Assembly: GCA_026415995.1 (NCBI GenBank)
Contig: JAOAGB010000070.1
Span: 1-16,062 of the forward strand
Length of the DNA: 16,062 bases
From: Thermodesulfovibrio sp.
GTDB lineage: Bacteria; Nitrospirota; Thermodesulfovibrionia; Thermodesulfovibrionales; Thermodesulfovibrionaceae
Direction: 5' to 3'
A model generated the notes under the pieces. It ran no database searches and was not told where the DNA came from. It saw only the letters and a list, made by a program, of their open reading frames with translations. The position numbers were made by a program, and so were the translations under genes. Of this stretch, positions 8,057 to 14,927 are shown in pieces; positions within the stretch are counted from its first letter, which is position 1, and every line of letters begins with the position of its first letter.

Positions 8057-8834
8057 TTTCTTTTAAATATCTATCAAATAAATAGAGACTTTTCTTATGT
8101 CTCTCTGTAAATTCGTAATCCATGTTTTGTATCCAGTAATTTAAAATTTCCCCTTCAGTCATGAAATCCTTTAAATAGTACTCCTTTATCATTTCCTCAA
8201 AATAATTACTACACTTTTTTCTCGCGTAAAGAAGATTTTCTTTAAATCTAAGATAGTTATTGTAAAGCTCACAATCAGGAATTGTTATTTCTTTTCTTAC
8301 AATCCACAGAGCAAAAACAAATGGTAACCCTGTATTTTGATACCATAAGTTTGCAAGATCATATACTTTTTTCCCATTATTAAATTTTCTATATCTTAAT
8401 GCATCATCTCCTATAAGGAGAAAAGACTCTCCTGTATATGGTGCAGAGGAAATATCATAAACTGGCTTTAAACCCATAAATTTCTCAAGAATAACCCTCA
8501 AAAGAAGATGAGAAGTGGCTGACTGATCCGTAAGAAGAATTTTCCCTCCATCAAGCCTTTCCAAATCATGGTCACTAAAAAAAAGCACACTACCTACATA
8601 TTCTTTTGAACTTATACAGATTCCGTCAATATAATTATAAAGTTCTTTATTTAACAAATATTCCACAGAGGATGATGGACTTACATCTATTAAATTATTT
8701 CTCAAAGCCCAATTAAGCTGAGAAGGAACACCCTTTACAAGGTGAATATCCTCTGTAAGTAAATCCTCTTTCTGAAAAACATAGAATATAGGATAAACGT
8801 TGGCATATTGAATCCAGCCTACTTTTAACCTCAT
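8049..8834 (-). CDS. mqnA: Chorismate dehydratase MqnA (futalosine pathway)
   Basis: A 261-residue protein of the MqnA family, which dehydrates chorismate to 3-[(1-carboxyvinyl)oxy]benzoate, the first step of futalosine menaquinone synthesis. Family features in order are KVGWIQYANVYPIFY (4-18), VPSQLN, IDVSPSSSVEYL (49-60), ISSKEYVGSVLFFS (74-87), LTDQSATSHLLLRV (101-114), LLIGDDALRY (139-148), and the closing block NTGLPFVFALWIVR (167-180). The fold is that of a periplasmic-binding-protein-like cytoplasmic enzyme. The ATG overlaps the rtcB stop codon by 4 nt (ATGA), so its translation is coupled to the intein-bearing rtcB. Its pathway partners mqnE and mqnC begin the same leftward series about 5 kb upstream. 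MqnB and MqnD are not in the window. Confidence 0.93.
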   Translation of the reverse strand: MRLKVGWIQYANVYPIFYVFQKEDLLTEDIHLVKGVPSQLNWALRNNLIDVSPSSSVEYLLNKELYNYIDGICISSKEYVGSVLFFSDHDLERLDGGKILLTDQSATSHLLLRVILEKFMGLKPVYDISSAPYTGESFLLIGDDALRYRKFNNGKKVYDLANLWYQNTGLPFVFALWIVRKEITIPDCELYNNYLRFKENLLYARKKCSNYFEEMIKEYYLKDFMTEGEILNYWIQNMDYEFTERHKKSLYLFDRYLKEML

Positions 8835-11722
8835 CCCTTTATCACTCCCATTGGTTTTAGTTTCACAACCTTCCGAGCAATACCTGCATTATGAACAACA
8901 TCAACAACATTAGACACATCTTTATAAGCATCGGGCATTTCCTCTGCCAAGGTTTCTTTACCAGCGCTCCTTACTATTATTCCCCTTTCAGCTAACTCTT
9001 GCTTAATTGACCTTCCTTTTGCCTGTTTTATTGCCTGATTACGGCTTAAAAGTCTTCCTGCACCATGACAGGTAGAGCCAAAAGTCTCTTCCATTGCCTT
9101 GGGAAGTCCTACAAGGACAAAGGAAACCCTTCCCATATCACCTGGAATCAAAACTGGCTGTCCGATCTCCTTATAGCAGTCTGGCAGTTCTGGATGACCC
9201 TTCGGAAAGGCACGGGTTGCACCTTTTCTATGGACAACTAATCTAACTTTTTTGCCATTTACCTCGTGAAATTCTTCTTTTGCAATATTATGGGCAACAT
9301 CAAAGACAACACTCATGCCTAAATCTCTTGGTGACAGTTTAAATAATTTCAAAAATACTTCTCTTGTCCAGTGCATAAGACACTGTCTATTAGCCCATGC
9401 ATAGTTTGCAGCACCTTTCATTGCTGAAAAATATTGCTGTCCCTCTTTGCTACGGAAAGGCACACAGGCAAGTTCTTTATCCAAAAGCTCTATACCATAT
9501 TTTTTTGCTGCCTGTAGCATCACCCTTACATAATCATCACATATCTGATGCCCGAATCCTCGTGAACCAGTATGAATCATAACAGTAACTTGTCCCTTTC
9601 TCAATCCCATTGCTGTAGCTATATCTGGTTCATAAACTTCCGCAACATACTGAACTTCTAAGAAATGATTTCCTGAACCAAGCGTTCCCTGTTGAGCTCT
9701 TCCTCTCTCATAGGCTTTCTGACTTATTGCATCTGGATCGGCACCTTCAAGACATCCGTGAGATTCAATTCTTTGAAGATCATCTGCCTCTCCAAAGCCC
9801 TGCTCTACTGCCCATATGGCACCTTTTTTTACAACCTCTTTTTCGTCCTTAGCTGAAAGCTTTATCTTCCCAGTAGAACCCACTCCTGAGGGAATATGAG
9901 TGTAAAGAAGATCAACAAGCTCCCTAATCTTTGGCTCTACTTCCTCTCTTGTAAGATTGCTCTTTAGAAGTCTTACCCCACAATTATGAACAACAACTCC
10001 ATTGGCAATAAAATTATGTGCCATATGTTTAACGCCAATGTCATAAAAATGGTTATAATCTGGCTTTATTTTCTCAATTTTAATAATCTTTTCCTTTACA
10101 AATCCTCCCACAACTCCAAATTTTTCTTTAAATTCTTTGAATTTCATAAATTTCTCAGGTAGTCTAACCTCCTTAGCAATACCATACAAATGCCTTTCAA
10201 CAAACCTCTTGTTTACATGTTCTTTTACAACTTCATAAGCCTTTCTAATACTGCCTGTATTTTCATAAACTCTTAAAGCTTTTATGTAAGCCTGATTTCT
10301 AAGCTCTTTAATTAATCTTTTTCTTTCAAGATAGGCAAGTCCTAAAAGCCCTCTTTCTTTTTTGTCTAAGTCATATTCATAATTGATTTTGTCTAAGAAA
10401 TTTCTCAAGTTTTGTTCTCCAATGATTGAGAGTCTGTAGGTTTTGTTTTTCATTGATTTAATCTCATAAACCATTGAATATATTCCAAAATCTTCAAGAA
10501 GTTTTTTTATGTCATCTAAGAACTCTAAGAGATTATGCTCATACTCTCTTTTTTTTGCCTGAGTCAAATTAATTGGAATAGGAGTACATCCCTTAAAGGT
10601 TATAATGCTTCCGTCAGCACCAAAAAGCCCTGCGAGGAAGTTTCTTTTAATCCATAAGGAAGCATTCATAATCCATTCAGGCACTCTGTAGATTGTCTCT
10701 GTTTTTTTTCCAACTGGTAATCCAAGTTTCATCAAAAGAGTAGCAAAAGCTCTTGATGAAACTCTCAATTCAGCAGTTAGAGAAGTTCCTTTATATGTTC
10801 CGCTAAGATTTTCAATATGATACCCTTTTTCTCTTAGATACAAAGAAGAGGATATACCGAGTTTTATCAAATCTTTTCTTATTTCTTGTAAGTTTTTTGC
10901 CTTTCCATAAAAACTAATCACTATTCTATCCATCATTTTACCAAGATGAGAATCTCCGAAGGCAAAGCCAAGAATTCTTGCTAAAATACCTATATTTGAG
11001 TCATTCCAGCGAATAGGCAAAAGTCCCTTTTTTATTAAGAATTTTATTAGCTGATAATCTTCACCTTTAAAATCATTAATATCTAAAATAGCTCCTTCTC
11101 TTCTTTCAAACTCTATGCCGTTGAAGGGATACACAATAATGTAATCACCTATCTTTAACTTTTCCATTTCAATATATCCATCTTGAGTAAGCACTGGATG
11201 CTCGATACTACCATCAATTTGTCTTCCTGTTTCAGTAGTAATTCTTAATGCCATCTCTCCAGCTTTTATCTTTTTTCTTCTCAAAAGTAAGATTTCTGAG
11301 TTATCATTATGACCTTCCTCAAAGTTAAATATTTTTAATCTTTCACCATTAAAATCCTCTTTAATTTTATCAATTTCTATCCAATATCCATGTTCAGTTA
11401 AGACTTTTGTATTAGGGCTAAGACAATTAATGTCGTAGCCAACACCTCCAGGAGATATGACTCCTTCCTCAGCATCAAAGGCAGCAACACCTCCGATTGG
11501 AAAACCATAACCAGTATGAATATCCGGCATGGCAAGAGATTTTCCCACTATTCCTGGAAGAGTAGCCACATTAGCAACTTGACGAACTGATTCCAATTCA
11601 AGTTCTTGCTCAAGTGTTTCATCTACAAATATTATTCCCTCTGTTTTCATCCCCTGAACAAATCCTTTTGGAACTCTTATTCTATATGGGTCTATTCTTT
11701 CTGTACCTTCAATCTTTGGCAT
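8831..11722 (-). CDS. rtcB: RNA-splicing ligase RtcB precursor containing an intein
   Basis: A 963-residue precursor. Removing residues 100-580 leaves a 482-residue RtcB, the usual family length. RtcB joins 2',3'-cyclic phosphate or 3'-phosphate ends to 5'-OH RNA using GTP and Mn2+. Expected metal and nucleotide residues are present: Asp97 in GYDIN, Cys581 (residue 100 after splicing), His686 in GSGNHFLE, His717 in MIHTGSRG, His811 in DVAHN, and His886 in CHGAGRLLSR, the residue that is guanylylated in the family. In mature numbering these histidines are 205, 236, 330 and 405, within two positions of the Pyrococcus enzyme. The start ATG has GGAGG 6 nt upstream. Archease lies directly upstream and mqnA overlaps downstream. 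Confidence 0.97.
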   Translation of the reverse strand: MPKIEGTERIDPYRIRVPKGFVQGMKTEGIIFVDETLEQELELESVRQVANVATLPGIVGKSLAMPDIHTGYGFPIGGVAAFDAEEGVISPGGVGYDINCLSPNTKVLTEHGYWIEIDKIKEDFNGERLKIFNFEEGHNDNSEILLLRRKKIKAGEMALRITTETGRQIDGSIEHPVLTQDGYIEMEKLKIGDYIIVYPFNGIEFERREGAILDINDFKGEDYQLIKFLIKKGLLPIRWNDSNIGILARILGFAFGDSHLGKMMDRIVISFYGKAKNLQEIRKDLIKLGISSSLYLREKGYHIENLSGTYKGTSLTAELRVSSRAFATLLMKLGLPVGKKTETIYRVPEWIMNASLWIKRNFLAGLFGADGSIITFKGCTPIPINLTQAKKREYEHNLLEFLDDIKKLLEDFGIYSMVYEIKSMKNKTYRLSIIGEQNLRNFLDKINYEYDLDKKERGLLGLAYLERKRLIKELRNQAYIKALRVYENTGSIRKAYEVVKEHVNKRFVERHLYGIAKEVRLPEKFMKFKEFKEKFGVVGGFVKEKIIKIEKIKPDYNHFYDIGVKHMAHNFIANGVVVHNCGVRLLKSNLTREEVEPKIRELVDLLYTHIPSGVGSTGKIKLSAKDEKEVVKKGAIWAVEQGFGEADDLQRIESHGCLEGADPDAISQKAYERGRAQQGTLGSGNHFLEVQYVAEVYEPDIATAMGLRKGQVTVMIHTGSRGFGHQICDDYVRVMLQAAKKYGIELLDKELACVPFRSKEGQQYFSAMKGAANYAWANRQCLMHWTREVFLKLFKLSPRDLGMSVVFDVAHNIAKEEFHEVNGKKVRLVVHRKGATRAFPKGHPELPDCYKEIGQPVLIPGDMGRVSFVLVGLPKAMEETFGSTCHGAGRLLSRNQAIKQAKGRSIKQELAERGIIVRSAGKETLAEEMPDAYKDVSNVVDVVHNAGIARKVVKLKPMGVIKG
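9983..11425 (-). mobile_element. RtcB intein with LAGLIDADG homing endonuclease
   Basis: Intein residues 100-580 of the precursor (481 aa). It begins CLSPNTKVLTEHGYW and ends FIANGVVVHN, with Cys581 as the +1 residue: a Cys1, His-Asn terminus, Cys+1 class 1 intein. Block B is GSIEHPVL (171-178), with Ser in place of the common Thr of TxxH. Two LAGLIDADG helices, LGFAFGDSHL (251-260) and LAGLFGADGS (363-372), keep the catalytic acidic residues (Asp257, Asp370), so the endonuclease looks intact. A basic helical region (about 465-530) that may be an extra DNA-binding module follows. The frame is undamaged throughout. RtcB inteins at this same position are known from hyperthermophilic archaea. 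Confidence 0.95.
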
Positions 11723-11739
11723 GGGACACCTCCTTAGGA

Positions 11740-11764
11740 AAGGCTATGATTTTATTATAGCCTT
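11740..11764 (-). other. Stem-loop between archease and rtcB
   Basis: In the minus-strand transcript AAGGCTAT pairs perfectly with ATAGCCTT across a 9-nt loop. The 5' arm starts in the archease stop codon, and the 3' arm ends a few bases before the rtcB ribosome binding site (AAGGAGG). The U-run after it is only three bases, so it is more likely a processing or translation-affecting hairpin than a full terminator. Its function is inferred from position only. Confidence 0.5.
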
Positions 11765-12173
11765 AAATATCAAAAATTATCTCGGCTATCCATAAAGAGT
11801 TTTCTCTCTTTAAGGTCAATCCATGGTAGGTAGCTGCTTTTACAAGAAGTTTTTTTTCATGCTTTTCAGGATTAAAGTTCTCTCCCTTAATCTTTGCTAA
11901 AAGTTTGTTTTCTTTTATTGAGAGTGATATTTCCTTCCCAATAAATCCATAGGTATCAAAGTGAAATATAAGTTCATTGAGAAAGCTTATAAGAAGATTC
12001 TCAAGGCTTTCCTCAATTAACTCAATCTCCCTTTCCTCAATTGATTCAATGTTTTCTAAATCAGTTATGAGACTATAAAGTCCCATAGCAGCACTGATGA
12101 AGCACTCCTCAATAGTTTTACCCTCAGCTCTTATTCCTACATCACCTGGCACATCAATGACTCTATAGCTCAT
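11763..12173 (-). CDS. Archease, RtcB cofactor
   Basis: A 136-residue archease. The N-terminus MSYRVIDVPGDVGIRAEGKT matches the family's metal-binding region, though the usual EHTAD-type motif reads DVPGD, keeping the Asp. The C-terminus KAATYHGLTL...SLWIAEIIFDI is also typical. Archease speeds guanylylation of RtcB and permits multiple turnover, which fits its place directly upstream of rtcB (about 40-nt gap). The frame can open at a TTG (12185), but that codon has no ribosome binding site. The ATG at 12171-12173 has GGAAAG just upstream and gives the family's normal N-terminus. Confidence 0.93.
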   Translation of the reverse strand: MSYRVIDVPGDVGIRAEGKTIEECFISAAMGLYSLITDLENIESIEEREIELIEESLENLLISFLNELIFHFDTYGFIGKEISLSIKENKLLAKIKGENFNPEKHEKKLLVKAATYHGLTLKRENSLWIAEIIFDI

Positions 12174-12186
12174 ATGACTTTCCAAT

Positions 12187-12609
12187 TTATTGTTTATTTA
12201 AACTTTTTAATGCATCCTCAATAAACTCTCTTATGTGAAGATCCTCTTCTAATGAAAGTGCATCAATTAGGGCAGATTTTGCCGAAGTATCACCAATTAT
12301 CTCAAGTGCATAGACTACATCTCCACGAATTCTTTTATCTGGCGAACTAAGAAGTGCAATCAAAGAAGGAACAATCGCTTTTAAAGCTTCAGGATTTTTC
12401 TCCCTAAACTCCTCTATTATTGTAAAAGCACCTATTTTTAATCTCATTCTTTCATCAGCAAGCATCTTGGGAATTAAACTAAGTTGTTCAGGTTCGTGTT
12501 CAAAAAAAGTTATTATGTTTTCTAAATAGCCACTGTCAAGATACTCAAAGAGAATTTTCTCAAAATGCTCACCATCCCAATTACTAAAAATTTTTCCATT
12601 CTTACTCAT
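12187..12609 (-). CDS. Small HEAT-repeat protein of unknown function
   Basis: A 140-residue, all-helical, acidic protein without signal peptide or membrane segment. Helical pairs of HEAT type are clearest at its C-terminal half: AIVPSLIALLSSPDKRIRGDVVYALEII and SALIDALSLEEDLHIREFIEDALKSL, with the usual Asp and Arg/Lys turns. An earlier, weaker repeat reads SLIPKMLADERMRLKIGAFTII. Such folds are protein-binding scaffolds; no enzyme motif is visible. The frame can start at 12621, but the second ATG (12607-12609) is preferred because GGGTGA, overlapping the reductase stop codon, is properly spaced before it. It sits between a thioredoxin-reductase-like gene and archease, about 13 nt from the latter, so it is probably co-expressed with both. 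The partner is unknown. Confidence 0.8.
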   Translation of the reverse strand: MSKNGKIFSNWDGEHFEKILFEYLDSGYLENIITFFEHEPEQLSLIPKMLADERMRLKIGAFTIIEEFREKNPEALKAIVPSLIALLSSPDKRIRGDVVYALEIIGDTSAKSALIDALSLEEDLHIREFIEDALKSLNKQ

Positions 12610-12613
12610 ACTT

Positions 12614-13552
12614 TCACCCATGCCAGTCGGATTTTACTCTGCTTCTTCCTCTTATATACTTTTCTGCACTAAGCGCAGCAATGGCACCTTGTGCACAGGC
12701 AATAATAACTTGTCTAAAATAGGGGCTTGCCACATCACCTGCAGCAAAAACTCCATTGATATTTGTCTGCATGAAATTATCTACCACAATAAAGCCTCTC
12801 TCATCAACTTTAAGTGTCTCTCCAAGAAAATCAGTAATTGGCTGAGAGCCCTGAATAAATACAAATACACCTGAAAGTTCAATAAACTCCTCTTTACCAT
12901 CTTTACTCAAGAGAATTCCTGTAACAAGCTCTGTTCCTTTTATCTCTTTTATTGTGTAGCCCGTAAGAATTTTAATCTTTTTGTTTGAAAAAACCGGATG
13001 CCCTTGTTCTACTTTAAGCTTTGATGATGAAGTAATCAAAAAACACTCCTCTACAAACTCTGTTAAATAGACTGCTTCCTTTGCAGCTTCTTCACTATCA
13101 CCGAGGACAGCCACTTTCTTACCTCTAAAAAATGGGGCATCACAGACAGCACAGTAGCTTACTCCTCTTCCAAGTAGTTCTCCTTCACCTTTGATTGTTG
13201 GTTTTCTTCCCATTGAACCTGTAGCAATTATTACTGCCCGAGCCTTATAACTTCCTTTCATTGTTATTAATTCCTTTATCTCAGAAGATAAATCAGCTCC
13301 CACAACCTGTTCCTCTATGTATTCAGCACCGAATGAGATAGCTTGAGCTCTCATTCTTTCAAGAAGCTCCTTACCACTTAAAGGTTTTTCCATTCCAGGG
13401 TAGTTTTCTATCAAAGAAGCATAAGCTAAAGCACCAGCTGTCTTTGATTTATCAATTATTAAAGTTTTAAGATTTGCCCTTGCAGAATAAATCCCTGCAG
13501 TCAAGCCTGCAGGTCCTCCTCCAATTATTACTACATCATAAATTTCATTCAT
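12614..13552 (-). CDS. trxB: Thioredoxin-reductase-like flavoprotein lacking canonical NADPH motifs
   Basis: A 312-residue two-domain flavoprotein of low-molecular-weight thioredoxin reductase type. The FAD site GGGPAGLTAG (11-20), the ATG block (110-112), the redox pair CAVC (134-137) in VSYCAVCDAP, and the FAD-binding NGVFAAGDV (266-274) are all present. The second nucleotide site is unusual: the expected GxGxxA reads GDSEEA (151-156), and the HRRxxxR signature that holds the NADPH 2'-phosphate is replaced by ITSSSKLK (173-180). Similar losses are known in ferredoxin-dependent flavin thioredoxin reductases (FFTR) and related DTR proteins, so the electron donor may not be NADPH. No thioredoxin gene is in the window. 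The ATG has AAGGGGG just upstream. The gene ends 4 nt before the HEAT gene start. Confidence 0.9.
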   Translation of the reverse strand: MNEIYDVVIIGGGPAGLTAGIYSARANLKTLIIDKSKTAGALAYASLIENYPGMEKPLSGKELLERMRAQAISFGAEYIEEQVVGADLSSEIKELITMKGSYKARAVIIATGSMGRKPTIKGEGELLGRGVSYCAVCDAPFFRGKKVAVLGDSEEAAKEAVYLTEFVEECFLITSSSKLKVEQGHPVFSNKKIKILTGYTIKEIKGTELVTGILLSKDGKEEFIELSGVFVFIQGSQPITDFLGETLKVDERGFIVVDNFMQTNINGVFAAGDVASPYFRQVIIACAQGAIAALSAEKYIRGRSRVKSDWHG

Positions 13553-13617
13553 TATGTCCCCCTTAAATGAGTTTTAAAAGTGTCTCCTTTAGTCATTCTG
13601 GTAGTTCTCTATAGTCA

Positions 13618-13838
13618 TCAAAACTTAGGAGAAATCCATCTCTTTATCCAAAATTTTACACCTCGCCTAATCTCAGGATATTTAATTGCAATTTTTCAGT
13701 CTCCTCAAACTTTCCATACTTTAATACTCTCAGAATAAGGACTTCAAGAGGTGCTTCATCTTTATACTCACACAGATATTTTGAAAATTCCTGAGGCACT
13801 TTAACTTTTTCAAAATAATCCCATGTAATTCTCATCAA
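13618..13838 (-). pseudogene. Small gene of unknown function with an apparent frameshift
   Basis: An open frame of 60 codons (13656-13838, starting TTG ATG) overlaps the end of mqnC by 29 nt and encodes a protein-like sequence with PLEVLILRVLKYGKFEE. Past the A5 run at 13692-13696 (T5 on the plus strand), that frame drifts to LNILRLGEV and stops. The -1 frame continues as KIAIKYPEIRRGVKFWIKRW and ends at a TGA (13618-13620). One extra A would restore a single protein of about 73 residues. This suggests a one-base deletion, a sequencing error or, less likely, slippage. I recall similar ...RVLKYG...KYPEIKRGVKFW... small proteins only vaguely and cannot name a family with certainty; a DUF6922-like antitoxin is one possibility. 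The 60-codon product could also be the real gene. The 65 nt between this gene and the reductase hold only the reductase ribosome binding site. Confidence 0.5.
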
Positions 13839-14877
13839 AATATCTCAGGATTCTGTAAAATGTATCTCTCTGAGCAGGTCTAAATCCAGCACTTTTAATG
13901 GCATTTACTATCTCTTCCATTGTAACCCTGTAGGATACTCCTGCTGCACGGACAACATTCTCCTCAAGCATTGTTGAGCCAAAATCATTGGCACCAAACC
14001 GCAGTCCTACCTGGGCAATCTTTATTCCCTGTGTTACCCATGAAACCTGAATATTGGGAAAATTATCAAGATAAAGCCTACTTAATGCAAGCACTTTAAG
14101 ATACCTTATAGAACCCGCAGGCATAAGTTCCGGATGCTCCTTCTTAAGCTCAGTATTTCCAGGCTGAAAGCTCCAAGGAATAAAAGCAGTAAATCCTCCT
14201 GTTTCATCCTGAAGGCTTCTTATTGCATCAAGATGCTCAATAATGTCTTCATCATTGTCAATGCTTCCAAACATCATAGTTGCAGAGGTTTTCATGCCAA
14301 GCAAATGAGCCTCACGCATTACATTGAGCCATTCTGAGGAAGATATCTTATTTGGTGATTGTCTTATTCTTACTCTGTCAGAGAGAATCTCAGCACCTCC
14401 ACCCGGAATTGAGTCAAGTCCTGCTTCCTTAAGCTTCAATAAAACTTCTCTTATTGTCAATTCTTCTTTTTTAGAAAGGAAGCTTATCTCAGGAGGAGAA
14501 AAACCGTGAACATGAATACTGAATCTTCTCTTTATAAACCTTAGCATTCTTTCATAAAAATCAAGTCCCAATTCAGGATGAACCCCACCTTGCAGGAGTA
14601 TCTGGGTGCCTCCTTTTTGTATTGTCTCCTCTATCTTTTTTGCAAGTTCATCATAGGAAAGCACATATGCTTCAGAGTGTTCCTTTGGTCTCCAGAAGGC
14701 ACAGAATTTACATTTATTAATACATACGTTTGTATAGTTAATGTTTCTGTCAACTACAAAGGTGACAATGCCCTCTGGATGAAGGCTTTTTCTAATGTTG
14801 TCTGCCTCCATACCGAGTTTGAATATGCTTTCTTTTTTAATAAGCTCTAAGGCTTGTTTTTTATTAATTCTGGTCAT
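13810..14877 (-). CDS. mqnC: Cyclic dehypoxanthinyl futalosine synthase MqnC (radical SAM)
   Basis: A 355-residue radical SAM enzyme. The 4Fe-4S triad is CINKCKFC (Cys52, Cys56, Cys59). MqnC-typical blocks are ILLQGGVHPELGLDFYE (93-109), HGFSPPEISFLSK, LDSIPGGGAEIL (154-165), GGFTAFIPWSFQPGNTEL, and GSTMLEENVVRAAG. It cyclises dehypoxanthine futalosine in menaquinone synthesis. The GGVHP and FIPWSFQP signatures separate it from its paralogue MqnE, encoded 50 nt upstream. The ATG start has only a weak ribosome binding site (AGAGAAA). The 3' end overlaps the small frameshifted gene. Confidence 0.94.
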   Translation of the reverse strand: MTRINKKQALELIKKESIFKLGMEADNIRKSLHPEGIVTFVVDRNINYTNVCINKCKFCAFWRPKEHSEAYVLSYDELAKKIEETIQKGGTQILLQGGVHPELGLDFYERMLRFIKRRFSIHVHGFSPPEISFLSKKEELTIREVLLKLKEAGLDSIPGGGAEILSDRVRIRQSPNKISSSEWLNVMREAHLLGMKTSATMMFGSIDNDEDIIEHLDAIRSLQDETGGFTAFIPWSFQPGNTELKKEHPELMPAGSIRYLKVLALSRLYLDNFPNIQVSWVTQGIKIAQVGLRFGANDFGSTMLEENVVRAAGVSYRVTMEEIVNAIKSAGFRPAQRDTFYRILRYFDENYMGLF

Positions 14878-14927
14878 ATCAGATTTCTCTATTTTGATTT
14901 TTTCTATACTTTGCCTCTTTTAAGACT

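Noticed and set aside
13563..13655. Continuation of the small-gene frame past its stop (contains GFLLSFDDYRELPE)
   Set aside because: It has three in-frame stops before 13563, and the -1 frame gives a better protein-like continuation. It could be the tail after a second compensating shift at the T4 run near 13620, but I cannot support that from the sequence alone.
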